Assembly: GCF_902705855.1 (NCBI RefSeq) | Contig: NZ_CACSIJ010000011.1 | Coordinates: forward strand, 62,001 to 126,000 | Direction of reading: 5' to 3' | DNA: 64,000 nt | DNA from: Zhongshania aliphaticivorans | Lineage (GTDB): Bacteria > Pseudomonadota > Gammaproteobacteria > Pseudomonadales > Spongiibacteraceae | Shown: in pieces, positions 40,099-50,355 of the stretch | How positions within the stretch are numbered: the stretch's first letter is position 1 | Layout of the letters: each line of letters opens with the position of its first letter | Made by a program: the position numbers and the translations under genes | The notes under the pieces: generated by a model | Seen by the model: the letters and a program-made list of their open reading frames with translations, nothing else | Databases searched by the model: none | Told to the model about the DNA's origin: nothing

Positions 40099-41268
40099 AT
40101 GACTTCGGTAGATCGTTGGTTACTTCCGGACGGTGTTGAAGAACTGTTGCCCGCTCAAGCGGCTCAGGTCGAAGCACTGCGTCGGCAACTTTTAGACCTC
40201 TATAAACGCTGGGGTTATGAGTTGGTGATTCCGCCTATGCTGGAATACACAGAATCTTTATTAGTGGGTTTGGGTAGCGATATTGATTTGCTGACCTTTC
40301 GGGTAACTGATCAACTCACCGGCAGAATGATGGGCTTACGTGCAGATATTACGCCGCAAGCCGCACGCATAGACGCACATAGTTTAGGGCGCGAAGGCCC
40401 AGTTAGATTGTGCTATGCCGGCAGTGTGTTACATAGCAAACCGAAAAAGCCATTGGCATCGCGCTCCCCCATTCAATTGGGTGCGGAGTTATACGGCGAT
40501 AACAGCCCAGCCAGTGATTTAGAAATTATTTGTTTGATGCTAGAAACCCTCAGGGTTGCTGGGCTTGACGGTATTACCTTGGACACTGGTCACGTGGGTA
40601 TCTACCGTGCAGTGATTAAGGCCGCGGCGCTGAATGACGAACAAGAAGCCCGCTATTTCGATATTTTGCAGCGCAAGGCTAAGACCGAGTTGCGTGAATT
40701 TGTAGCGGCCCTTAATGCCACTGATAAGGTCGCCGAGCAGCTCTTGGCATTAAACGAATTACACGGCGGAAATGATGTTTTGGCCAAAGGCCGACAAGTT
40801 TTTGCTGATATTCCAGACGCCATCGGGGCGATTGCTAGTTTAGAGCAGTTAACCGAAGCCTTGGCGCAGCGCATTCCAGATTTGCAGTTCTATTTTGATC
40901 TTGCAGAACTGCGTGGTTATCACTACCACACCGGAGTTGTGTTTTCGGCTCTGGTGCGGGAGCACGGTCAGGCGCTCGCATCGGGTGGCCGTTACGATGA
41001 TATCGGCGAAGTGTTTGGTCGCGCTCGTCCTGCTACGGGATTCAGTATAGATTTAAAAGCCCTTCTGGGTTTGCTGCCGCCGGTTACTGAGGTTGCAGCG
41101 ATATTCGCTCCTTATGATCCAAGCCCTGCGCAATGGCAGTTTGTACAGACTTTGCGCGAGTCTGGTGAAAAGGTGATTTGCGGTTTACCGGGGCAGGATG
41201 CCGATGCAGCTTGCAACCGGATAATTCGTAAAGAGGAAGAACAGTGGTCTGTGGTATCGCTGAATTAA
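40099..41268 (+). CDS. hisZ: ATP phosphoribosyltransferase regulatory subunit HisZ
   Basis: HisZ is a histidyl-tRNA synthetase paralogue without aminoacylation activity that activates the short form of HisG, the first enzyme of histidine synthesis. The 389-residue protein keeps the class II core (motif 2 region RADITPQAARI, and ASGGRYDDIGEVFG) but lacks the tRNA-binding parts. The early LPDGVEELLPAQA is characteristic. HisG is not in the window. It lies 35 bases after the DUF2065 gene and before purA, an order known in pseudomonads. Confidence 0.95.
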   Translation: MTSVDRWLLPDGVEELLPAQAAQVEALRRQLLDLYKRWGYELVIPPMLEYTESLLVGLGSDIDLLTFRVTDQLTGRMMGLRADITPQAARIDAHSLGREGPVRLCYAGSVLHSKPKKPLASRSPIQLGAELYGDNSPASDLEIICLMLETLRVAGLDGITLDTGHVGIYRAVIKAAALNDEQEARYFDILQRKAKTELREFVAALNATDKVAEQLLALNELHGGNDVLAKGRQVFADIPDAIGAIASLEQLTEALAQRIPDLQFYFDLAELRGYHYHTGVVFSALVREHGQALASGGRYDDIGEVFGRARPATGFSIDLKALLGLLPPVTEVAAIFAPYDPSPAQWQFVQTLRESGEKVICGLPGQDADAACNRIIRKEEEQWSVVSLN

Positions 41269-41300
41269 TTAGGCTCGGTGGTTGCGAGTCAGTGTATTAA

Positions 41301-42614
<1,314 letters not shown>

Positions 42615-42634
42615 TTTCATTAAGCCCTTATAAA

Positions 42635-42664
42635 AAATGCCGCTGTTTTCAGCGGCATTTTTGT
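42635..42664 (+). terminator. Rho-independent terminator after purA
   Basis: AAATGCCGCT (42635-42644) pairs with AGCGGCATTT (42651-42660) around GTTTTC and runs into TTGTTTC. It lies 20 bases downstream of the purA stop. Confidence 0.92.
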
Positions 42665-42784
42665 TTCTGTTCCCGCCGTACCAATCGCAATGCGAACTCT
42701 TGCATTGTAAGACGGAGCTAATTTATCTGTGAGATATTTCTAGTTTTCCGCTAAATGTGAAGAAGGATTCGTTTCAATTTTTCG

Positions 42785-42801
42785 CAGTTGTCACACAACT
42801 G
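42785..42801. promoter_or_regulatory. Palindrome upstream of the beta-helix lipoprotein gene, possible operator
   Basis: CAGTTGTCACACAACTG is a 7+3+7 perfect inverted repeat about 100 bases before the lipoprotein start. Its left arm overlaps a -35-like TTGTCA (42788-42793). A second repeat, CAATGC-N8-GCATTG, lies at 42688-42707. Position and symmetry suit a dimeric repressor or activator site. No convincing -10 was identified and no regulator is named. Confidence 0.4.
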
Positions 42802-42901
42802 AAACATACTATTCACATATCTGTCACTAAGTCTCCCTACCATACGCTACATAAATTCAATCCTGGTAAATCCTTAGAGTTGGTTTCGGAGATAGTTAAT
42901 T

Positions 42902-44593
42902 ATGAAAAAGCTTTTTGCACTGACAGCAATGTCATCTGCCTTATTACTGGCAGCTTGTGGTGGTGGCGATATTAATCTAAACCCAACAACTGTAGATAAC
43001 AGCACCGGTGGTTCTAGTGGTGGTAATGGCGGCGGCACTAATAACCCTTGCGCGTCGTATGTTAAAAACGGCTCTACTGTCCAAGGTGCGTTTTCATCTG
43101 GAAACTGCTCATATAGCAGTTCCTTTGTTAGTGCAAACAACCCTATCACTGCTAGCCAAGTTACTTTTTCTGCCATTGCTGGTGTGCACGAGTTTGATGG
43201 AAGCTTGTTTATAGGTGCAGACGTTGACGGCCAAGCTGCAGCGTCAGGTACACCTGTTTTACAACAAGGCCAAGGTACCAAGCTGAATATCGAAGCTGGC
43301 GTGACGATGGTGTTTAAAAACGAAAATAGCTATGTGCGCATAACTCGTGGCTCACAGATATTTGCAAATGGTACGGCAACTGCGCCAATCATTTTTACAG
43401 CTGATGAAGATATTGACGGCTTTGCAACTGAAGACGATCGCGGCTTATGGGGTGGTTTGCAAATTAACGGTAACGGCATGACTAACAAGTGTCATGACGG
43501 TACTGCAACTGGCTCAGGTACTGGTTCAGTTAGCGACTTTACAGCAACTGCAAATAATCCGCATAACTGTCACCAAGAAGCGGAAGGTCAGCCTGCAACT
43601 TACGGTGGCAATAACAACGCTGAAAGCTCAGGTGTCATGAAATATGTTGTTGTTAAACACGCTGGTTTCGAAGTTGTTGACGGTAATGAGCTGAATGCCT
43701 TTACCTTTAATGGCGTTGGTAGCGGCACGACCCTAAGTTATCTTCAAGCGTACACATCTAAAGATGATGGTTTTGAATTCTTTGGTGGCGCGGCAAATGC
43801 AGATCACTTAGTGGCTGTGAATGTAGGTGACGATTCAATCGATTACTCTGAAGGCTACAACGGCATGATCCAATATGCTGTGGTTGTTCACACCTCAGGT
43901 TCTAACCGCTGTATCGAAGGCGATAACACCGGTGAAGGTCGTGGCGATGGTATTACGCCAACAACTAATCTGATCATTTCGAACATGACTTGTATCACCT
44001 CGAATATTGATCAAAACGGCGGTATTAACGCGACCTCTAAAGGCGACTCGGAAGGCCCATTATTCCGCGAAGGTGCCTTCTTCCAAATGTACAACTCAAT
44101 CGTAACGTCTAACGCAGTAGATATGGCGAGTAATGAGTGTGTTGAGTTGGATGATACTGAAGGTCCACAAACTATCGACGCTGCACAAGCTAAAGTGAGT
44201 AAAGCGAGCAGTAACTTGATCGCGTGTAGCGAGCCATTGAAAGTGAGCGGTGACGCGACAAAAGGCTCGTTTGATCTAGCAAACTGGTTGAACGGCGGTG
44301 GTGTGAATGCGGATACTCCTGCGAATGATAACGACAAGAACGTAGTGCTTACTGGTACAGATATTCCAGCACAAAGCCTGATCGTAGGTGGCGTTGGTAC
44401 TCGCGGATATAAGACTGCAGCAACTATCACCAAGGCAGATGGAACGCCAGCGTTTAATCAAGCTGCCGATCTAACAGACGTATCTGCAGTGAACTCATAC
44501 TTCAAAAAGCCTAGCTACCTGGGCGGCGCCAGCGCAAGCGATGACTGGTTGGCTGGTTGGACTGTAGGTTTAAGCGCTCCACTTAATCCCTAA
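42902..44593 (+). CDS. Secreted lipoprotein with predicted parallel beta-helix
   Basis: The 563-residue protein starts with a lipoprotein signal, ALLLAACGGG, with the lipidated Cys19, then a Gly/Ser/Asn-rich tether (about 20-48). The body repeats short strand-turn units with Gly and Asn (for example QINGNGMTN, YVVVKHAGF, DDGFEFFGGAAN, DDSIDYSEGYNG, TNLIISNMTC), suggesting a right-handed beta-helix of the carbohydrate-active or adhesin type. Eight further cysteines could make four disulfides, fitting an exported protein. I recognise no catalytic motif. It precedes a TonB-dependent receptor on the same strand, so it may be a surface or periplasmic partner that captures the receptor's substrate. 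That is inference. Confidence 0.75.
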   Translation: MKKLFALTAMSSALLLAACGGGDINLNPTTVDNSTGGSSGGNGGGTNNPCASYVKNGSTVQGAFSSGNCSYSSSFVSANNPITASQVTFSAIAGVHEFDGSLFIGADVDGQAAASGTPVLQQGQGTKLNIEAGVTMVFKNENSYVRITRGSQIFANGTATAPIIFTADEDIDGFATEDDRGLWGGLQINGNGMTNKCHDGTATGSGTGSVSDFTATANNPHNCHQEAEGQPATYGGNNNAESSGVMKYVVVKHAGFEVVDGNELNAFTFNGVGSGTTLSYLQAYTSKDDGFEFFGGAANADHLVAVNVGDDSIDYSEGYNGMIQYAVVVHTSGSNRCIEGDNTGEGRGDGITPTTNLIISNMTCITSNIDQNGGINATSKGDSEGPLFREGAFFQMYNSIVTSNAVDMASNECVELDDTEGPQTIDAAQAKVSKASSNLIACSEPLKVSGDATKGSFDLANWLNGGGVNADTPANDNDKNVVLTGTDIPAQSLIVGGVGTRGYKTAATITKADGTPAFNQAADLTDVSAVNSYFKKPSYLGGASASDDWLAGWTVGLSAPLNP

Positions 44594-44659
44594 GTTATAC
44601 GGCAACACCCTGTAAAACAGGAAAGACGGGCTCCGGCCCGTCAGTAACAGCGCTAGAAC

Positions 44660-44683
44660 GCTCTCCGTTCGTGAGAGCATTTT
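44660..44683 (+). terminator. Possible attenuator between lipoprotein and TonB receptor genes
   Basis: GCTCTC (44660-44665) pairs with GAGAGC (44673-44678) around CGTTCGT, followed by ATTTTCC. A stronger stem, GACGGGC/GCCCGTC, lies just upstream at 44625-44642. Together they may stop most transcripts after the lipoprotein gene while allowing some into the receptor gene. Confidence 0.5.
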
Positions 44684-44706
44684 CCTGAGCACTTAGGATT
44701 ATGATT

Positions 44707-47346
44707 ATGCTAACTAAACGATTTGCGCGAAAGCAGCTTCCAATAGCCGTAGCGCTGGCAAGCAGCGGGCTTATGAGCTCCGCAATAGCCCAGAACGGCG
44801 CGCCAGATGACAGCGACCAGTTCCGCCCCATCGCACTAGAAGAAGTGGTTGTGGTCGGTCGGCTACAAAGTGTAGCGGCCTCGTTAACTGACGAGCGTCT
44901 AGAATTACCTTATTCTGCAGACTTTCTTGGCTTTGAAGCCATCTCTCGCGCTGGCGATAGTACCATTGGCGCTGCGCTGCGCCGTGTTACCGGCGTGACG
45001 CTAGTAGACAATAAATTTATTTATATTCGAGGCCTTGGCGAGCGTTACAGCAACGTGACTGTTAACGGCGCGGCAGTGCCTTCACCAGATTTGGCGCGTA
45101 GTGTAATTCCTCTAGATTTGTTTCCCTCGAGTATTGTTGAATCACTAAAGGTGCAAAAATCGTGGGGCCCTGAATTGCCTGCTAACTTTGGTGGTGGTGC
45201 AATTGATATTCGTACACGCAGTGTTCCCAGTGGGCCAGTGGCTTCGGTAAGTATTGGCACTGGATTGAATACCGAAAGTGATAATGGCCTGACCTACGCG
45301 AGTAGTGGTGGATCAATGCCCAAGGCATTGTCTGGTGCGATTGATCGCTACAAAGGGGATTTGTCACAAAGCAATATTCTTGACGTTGAAAACGACGCCG
45401 GAAATGGCATTTCTCGCGACGAGGCTGAGCAAATTCAACGCAACTTAATTCGCTCGCTGAATCGCAATGTAGCGATTAAAAAAGCTAGTCTTGATCCAGA
45501 TCGTGATATTAAAGTCGATCTTGGAAATGCTTGGGATGTCAGTGATGACCTTGTTTTAGGTGCCTCTATAAGCGGCGCTTACGACGAAAAATACCGCAAT
45601 AAAAGCCAAGTTAAGCGTAGTATCGGTAGCCCGAATGACAGTTTTTCGAATGTGGACAGAACCGTTTACGAAGAACGCACAACCTTGGCGATTGTATTGG
45701 GTGCAGAATACGCAAACGACAATACCTTACAGCTTAGCCACTATCTGATTCAAAATGACGCGGACGAAGCTCGTATAACAACAGGGTTTAGCAACAACAA
45801 CCCCGCGTCGGAGAATCGTCCGGATGTGGACTATGTGACGCGTTTAGAAGAGCGTGAATTGGAATTAACTCAATTGTCTGGCAAGCATCGCTTGGGTGAG
45901 TTTTCCCCTATAGCAGCGTTAGAAATGCTGAGCTTTGATTGGTTTTACTCTGACGCGCAAGCGACCACAGACATTCCAAATGCAACAACATTCTCTGGCT
46001 CCATCGATAGAACGACATCACCAGAGACTCCCTTTATTTCACAATCATCTACCGCCGGCCAGTTTGCCTTTTTGTCGCTAGAAGATAATGTGGAAAGCTG
46101 GGGCGGACGAGCGGAATTGCCAATCGATATCGATGGCCGTGAGCTAACGGTTTCCGGTGGTTGGTGGAATTCTGAAAAATCACGGGAATATTATGGTTAC
46201 ACCGCTAACGTGGGCACCAATGCAACGGTTGGTACACCACAAACAGTATTTACCGATGATCGAATCAACGACTTGAATAATGTTTTTGATATTTCGATGG
46301 GCTCTGGCTTTGGTAACGAAAGTTATGTAGCTGCGCAGAAAATTTCTGCGGTATACGGTGGTCTAGATTTTCGTATGACAGAAGAGTGGCGTTTGACGGT
46401 AGGTGCGCGCTGGGAAGAATATCAGCAAGCGGTATTGCCTGTTAACTTGCTCGACTATACCGGTGTCTTTAATCAGCAATTGATTAATCAGCTTCAGGAT
46501 CCAAATCAAACATTTGCCTTCCAGAATGATGATATCTATTCGAGCTTTGCGCTTACCTATTCAGGTCTGGGTTTGATTGGGGCTGAAGAGTTTCAAGTTC
46601 GCTTTAGTGTCAGCGACACCGTTGTTCGCCCTGATTTACGTGAACTCGCAGACGTTGCCTATATCGATCCAGAGTTAAGTGTGCGCGTTTTCGGTAACCC
46701 AGCGTTGAAGTCCACGGATATCCGTAACTTTGATTTACGCGGTGAATTTTACTATGAAGGCGGCGACAATTTTACTGTGTCACTGTTCTATAAAGACTTA
46801 GATCTGCCTATCGAACAGGTTGAAGGCGCGGGTTCTGATGACGATACCGTTTTGCGTTATATAAACGGTGATTCCGGTGAAGTGTACGGTGTGGAGTTTG
46901 AGGGTTTAAAAACCTTGCCTGTGGGTTTCTTCTTGTCGGGTAACGTGACGTTAAGTGATTCGGAAATTTCGATCACCAGTAATAACGAAGTGACTAATAC
47001 CGACCGTCGTTTAACTGGGCATTCTAAGTACGTTGTAAATGCATCGCTTGGTTATGATTCGCCAGATGAGCGCCACAGTGCCTCACTGTTATATAACATA
47101 TCTAGTGAACGCATTTTCTTTGCCGGTACCTCGGGTAATGATGACGCATTTGAGCAGCCATTTGGTTCTTTAGACTTGATCTATAATTACTACCCAACTG
47201 AAACGCTGTCATTAAAAGTGAAACTGTCGAATCTGCTAGATTCTAGCCGTGAATTTGAGCAGAAGAACAGTTCGGGCACGAATGTGAAAATACTTGAGCA
47301 AGAAGTTGGCACAAGTGTTGGTCTAAGTTTGAGCTGGAAATACTGA
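44707..47346 (+). CDS. TonB-dependent outer-membrane receptor
   Basis: This 879-residue receptor has a signal peptide ending near SSAIAQN, then a TonB-box-like EEVVVVGR (about 35-42 from this start). The plug domain (about 45-185) contains YIRGLGERYSNVTVNG, VIPLDLFPSSIVESL and ELPANFGGGAIDIRTR. A 22-stranded type barrel ends in the outer-membrane signal LSLSWKY. The plug sequence resembles the broad non-siderophore receptor group seen in Alteromonadales and Bacteroidetes. The substrate is not predictable. ATG 44707 is preferred because TTAGGATT lies at the right distance; ATG 44701 is two codons upstream. It pairs with the lipoprotein gene before it. Confidence 0.92.
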   Translation: MLTKRFARKQLPIAVALASSGLMSSAIAQNGAPDDSDQFRPIALEEVVVVGRLQSVAASLTDERLELPYSADFLGFEAISRAGDSTIGAALRRVTGVTLVDNKFIYIRGLGERYSNVTVNGAAVPSPDLARSVIPLDLFPSSIVESLKVQKSWGPELPANFGGGAIDIRTRSVPSGPVASVSIGTGLNTESDNGLTYASSGGSMPKALSGAIDRYKGDLSQSNILDVENDAGNGISRDEAEQIQRNLIRSLNRNVAIKKASLDPDRDIKVDLGNAWDVSDDLVLGASISGAYDEKYRNKSQVKRSIGSPNDSFSNVDRTVYEERTTLAIVLGAEYANDNTLQLSHYLIQNDADEARITTGFSNNNPASENRPDVDYVTRLEERELELTQLSGKHRLGEFSPIAALEMLSFDWFYSDAQATTDIPNATTFSGSIDRTTSPETPFISQSSTAGQFAFLSLEDNVESWGGRAELPIDIDGRELTVSGGWWNSEKSREYYGYTANVGTNATVGTPQTVFTDDRINDLNNVFDISMGSGFGNESYVAAQKISAVYGGLDFRMTEEWRLTVGARWEEYQQAVLPVNLLDYTGVFNQQLINQLQDPNQTFAFQNDDIYSSFALTYSGLGLIGAEEFQVRFSVSDTVVRPDLRELADVAYIDPELSVRVFGNPALKSTDIRNFDLRGEFYYEGGDNFTVSLFYKDLDLPIEQVEGAGSDDDTVLRYINGDSGEVYGVEFEGLKTLPVGFFLSGNVTLSDSEISITSNNEVTNTDRRLTGHSKYVVNASLGYDSPDERHSASLLYNISSERIFFAGTSGNDDAFEQPFGSLDLIYNYYPTETLSLKVKLSNLLDSSREFEQKNSSGTNVKILEQEVGTSVGLSLSWKY

Positions 47347-47387
47347 TAAGTGACTCGGATGTTATAAGCAAAGGATTTGCTGAATTA

Positions 47388-47409
47388 GGCGCCGAAAGGC
47401 GCCTTTTTT
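47388..47409. terminator. Terminator between the TonB receptor and the TPR gene
   Basis: GGCGCC (47388-47393) pairs with GGCGCC (47398-47403) around a GAAA tetraloop, followed by six T. It is a classical intrinsic terminator for the receptor gene; the convergent TPR gene ends 15 bases beyond it. Confidence 0.92.
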
Positions 47410-47423
47410 GTGATTAAAAATAA

Positions 47424-48557
47424 TTAATTGGTGCTGAGTTTTAATCTGCTGGCCTTATCGGAAAATTGTTGGGCGCGAACTAATTTTCCTTGACGGAAAT
47501 AGATTAAAGAGGCAAATCGATAAAAGCGGTATTCATCTTTTTGAAGGCGGATCGCCTGTTGAATAAATTTTAAGGCCTCGTCAAAATCACCTTTCTCATA
47601 CTCCGCCTTGGCGCGGCTAAAATGCCAGAATGGGTTTTTCTTGCGGAAACTTCCGGCAATGTCTTCGAGTTTTCGGGCTTCGTCTTTGTTACCCTGTTCA
47701 CGATAGAAGCGTCCTAGATTGCTAATGGCAACTTGGTCGTTGGGGTTGAGAGCTAGTGCATGCCGATAAGCAATTTCGGCGTCAGTCGCACGTTTTTGGC
47801 GACGCAATAGCGTGCCTAAATTTCCCCAAATATGCCCAGCGTCTGGGTCTAAGAATAGCGCGCGCCGAAAATATAAGTCTGCTTTTTCATTATTTCCCTG
47901 ATTAAGGTATTCCGCGCCGCGATTATTGTAATGCTGGGCTGCTGCTTGTTGCTCGGTGACCCTGTGCTGGGGGTAATGATACTCATAGTTGTCCACGCTT
48001 AGGTCAACGACTTCTTTACCGTCTTCACCAAAATCCACAACAGCATTGATGTGTTTATAAAACACCATGCTATTGTCGCTGACCATGTCCCAGCTTGGCG
48101 GAATAGTGACCTCATTGTAGTAAACCTTTAATTTTGCCTCTCGGGCTAAGGCTATAAATAAAGACGTGAGCGACAAACAGTTTCCGGTTCTTTGTTGAAA
48201 AGTTTCGGTGGCGTTTAGGGTGATGCCGGGGTCATATGTTAGTCCCAGTTGCGACGGTCTAACCATGCTGTCGAGCAGATAGCTCAAGCGGGCTCGCGGG
48301 GAAAGTGCGGCAGGTACGTTTTCTTCTACGAAATAGCGCATTTCAGCGTTCATCGCCAGAATATTGTCTTCTGGATATATGCTGACATCTACGCCTTCAC
48401 TGCCTTGCTTTGGCAATAATAGGGCGGTGACCTGTTCGCTACTGGGTGCTTGAATATCCAATGTCGCTACGTCGCGAATCTCGGTATTGCTACAAGCTAT
48501 CAAGCTGCTAAAAATAGCGACGGCTAATACGTTTTTAGAGAATACAGGCATCTTCAC
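47424..48557 (-). CDS. Lipoprotein with transglutaminase-like and TPR domains
   Basis: The 377-residue protein has a lipoprotein signal (FSSLIACSN, Cys22). The middle (about 60-190) looks like a transglutaminase/SirB1-type papain-like fold, with a candidate triad Cys127 (QRTGNCLSLTSLF), His169 (YKHINAVV) and Asp185 (VVDLSV). The rest (about 208-375) has about five tetratricopeptide units, for example AEYLNQGNNEKADLYFRRAL. It would sit in the periplasm, bound to a membrane, with TPRs docking partners. It is convergent with the TonB receptor. Whether it is a protease, an amidase or only a scaffold is unknown. Confidence 0.8.
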   Translation of the reverse strand: MKMPVFSKNVLAVAIFSSLIACSNTEIRDVATLDIQAPSSEQVTALLLPKQGSEGVDVSIYPEDNILAMNAEMRYFVEENVPAALSPRARLSYLLDSMVRPSQLGLTYDPGITLNATETFQQRTGNCLSLTSLFIALAREAKLKVYYNEVTIPPSWDMVSDNSMVFYKHINAVVDFGEDGKEVVDLSVDNYEYHYPQHRVTEQQAAAQHYNNRGAEYLNQGNNEKADLYFRRALFLDPDAGHIWGNLGTLLRRQKRATDAEIAYRHALALNPNDQVAISNLGRFYREQGNKDEARKLEDIAGSFRKKNPFWHFSRAKAEYEKGDFDEALKFIQQAIRLQKDEYRFYRFASLIYFRQGKLVRAQQFSDKASRLKLSTN

Positions 48558-48663
48558 TTCTGCTTATTATCAATCAATAACGCTACTGCTGAATTGTGAC
48601 AGACATGCGCACAGCAATATGTTTAGTTAATACTATAGACTGAATGTGGTGTGGATAGCCTGC

Positions 48664-48700
48664 ACCAATGGCAAAAAATTGATAATTTTTTGCCATTGGT
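48664..48700. repeat. Perfect 17-base inverted repeat with three-base loop
   Basis: ACCAATGGCAAAAAATT (48664-48680) and AATTTTTTGCCATTGGT (48684-48700) are exact reverse complements separated by GAT. It lies between the acyl-CoA synthetase gene (46 bases after its stop, minus strand) and the TPR lipoprotein gene. The A/T tracts are at the apex rather than the base of the stem, so it is not a standard intrinsic terminator. It may be an operator, a cruciform site or an unusual mRNA 3' hairpin. Confidence 0.8.
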
Positions 48701-48745
48701 CAAATGGGGCTGGTGTCGCGCTTGGGAATGGTGTGATGATTGAGT

Positions 48746-50326
48746 TTAAATTTTGCGCTCTAGTGATTCCCAAAATGGCTTTCTTAGCTCGCGCTTTAGT
48801 ATTTTTCCAGAGGCGTTGCGAGGTAACTCCTCGGTGAAGATAATTTTCTTCGGGCATTTATAGCTGGCGATCTGCGCTTTGGCGTAGTCTATCAATTCAA
48901 TTTCAGTCGGGGTGCAGCCAGCATTAACGACGACTACGGCGGCCACTAATTCTCCCCATTTTTCGTCGGGAATGCCAATTACCGCTACGTCGCTAATATC
49001 GGCGTGATGGTATAGCGCGTTTTCAACTTCAATTGGGTATATATTCTCGCCGCCGCTAATAATCATGTCTTTGACGCGGTCAAAGATATAAAGATAGTCG
49101 TCTTCGTCTTGATAGCCCGCGTCGCCGGTATGAATATAACCGTCAACCAGTGTTTTAGCGGTAGCGTCCGCATTTTTCCAATAGCTATGCATTGCCGCAG
49201 GGCTGCTGAGTAGTATCTCGCCTACCTCACCTTGTTTTACCAACTGTCCAGCACCATCGATAATTTTAATACGGGTTGACGGTATGGGGATTCCCGCAGC
49301 GCGTAAACGTGGGCTGCCTTCAATATGGTCCTGTGGTGGTAAATGTACAACGGCTCCGCATACCTCGGTCATGCCATATAGCTGGGTGAAGTCGCATTTG
49401 AGAATGTTGAGTGCATCAAGCAGTAAGGCCTCTGGCATTGGCGCCGCGCCATAAATAACGAGCTTTAATGATGACCAGTCGGTAGTGGCGGCTGCAGGTA
49501 GTAGTAATATAGTGCGTATCGCAGCGGGAACGAGAAAGGTCCTTGTCACTTTGTACGCAGGTACAAGGCGGAGAAATTCCATCGGCGAGAATTCTGGAAC
49601 AATAACAGCGCTGCAACCTGTGCGAAGTGACATAAAGCAGAGTCCGATGCCACCAACATGAAAAAAGGGCATCGCCAATAAGCATACTTCATCTTGGCTT
49701 ACTTCATTCCACGCCATTAGCGGATTGGCGTCGTAAATCCAGGGATCAAAGAATGCCTTGTGGGGTAGCACGACGCCTTTGGGGTGGCCGGTGGTGCCGC
49801 TGGTATATAACTGCAAAGCAGCATCGTCGGGGGAAACAGAAATGCTTGGCAGCGCGTCATTGTCGCTAGCCCAGTCATCTATTGCCGGCCATTGTTCATA
49901 CGCATTATTGAGGCTGACAATGTGCTTTAGCTTTGGTGAGGCGGCGCTGACGATCTCCGCGGTGTCAAAAAACTCAGAGCCAACAAATAGCAATTCCATA
50001 TCGCTGTCATTGACAATATAGCTAAGCTCGGCGGGCGCGAGCCGCCAGTTTAGTCCCACGGTCACTGCGCCGACCTTGGCGCAGGCGAACAGCAGCTGTA
50101 GGTAGGTGTCAGAGTTTTTCGCCAGTATGCCGACCCGCGTGCCTTTGCGAATATTGGCATCAAGCAAGGCGTTGGCGAGTCGGTTACTGATTTTGTCGAG
50201 TTCACCGTAGCTGGTTTTACGGCCATTAAATATTGTTGCGTTCCTGTCTGGCTGAGCACCGGCGTGCTTAGCGATAAGTTCATTAAAACTGCGTACTGCG
50301 CTAGCGTGTGTCATGTCAGTGCTCAT
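48746..50326 (-). CDS. Fatty acyl-CoA synthetase (AMP-binding enzyme)
   Basis: This ANL-superfamily enzyme activates a fatty or related carboxylic acid to its CoA ester through an acyl-AMP. The 526 residues contain the P-loop-like YTSGTTGHPKGVV, the AMP motif YGMTEVCG, YIHTGDAGYQDED, the hinge DRVKDMIISGGENIYP and the C-terminal catalytic lysine in NASGKILKREL. No signal or membrane segment is present. It lies 29 bases downstream of an SDR gene on the same strand, with the wax synthase gene upstream, so the three probably form one unit. Chain length specificity cannot be read from sequence. Confidence 0.93.
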   Translation of the reverse strand: MSTDMTHASAVRSFNELIAKHAGAQPDRNATIFNGRKTSYGELDKISNRLANALLDANIRKGTRVGILAKNSDTYLQLLFACAKVGAVTVGLNWRLAPAELSYIVNDSDMELLFVGSEFFDTAEIVSAASPKLKHIVSLNNAYEQWPAIDDWASDNDALPSISVSPDDAALQLYTSGTTGHPKGVVLPHKAFFDPWIYDANPLMAWNEVSQDEVCLLAMPFFHVGGIGLCFMSLRTGCSAVIVPEFSPMEFLRLVPAYKVTRTFLVPAAIRTILLLPAAATTDWSSLKLVIYGAAPMPEALLLDALNILKCDFTQLYGMTEVCGAVVHLPPQDHIEGSPRLRAAGIPIPSTRIKIIDGAGQLVKQGEVGEILLSSPAAMHSYWKNADATAKTLVDGYIHTGDAGYQDEDDYLYIFDRVKDMIISGGENIYPIEVENALYHHADISDVAVIGIPDEKWGELVAAVVVVNAGCTPTEIELIDYAKAQIASYKCPKKIIFTEELPRNASGKILKRELRKPFWESLERKI

Positions 50327-50355
50327 TGCGATCAGAGTGGTGGATTTAATGCTAA

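Noticed and set aside
48664-48700. Reading the 17-base palindrome as a bidirectional intrinsic terminator
   Set aside because: The T tract is at the loop side and is followed by GCCATTGGT, so no U-rich tail follows the stem on either strand.
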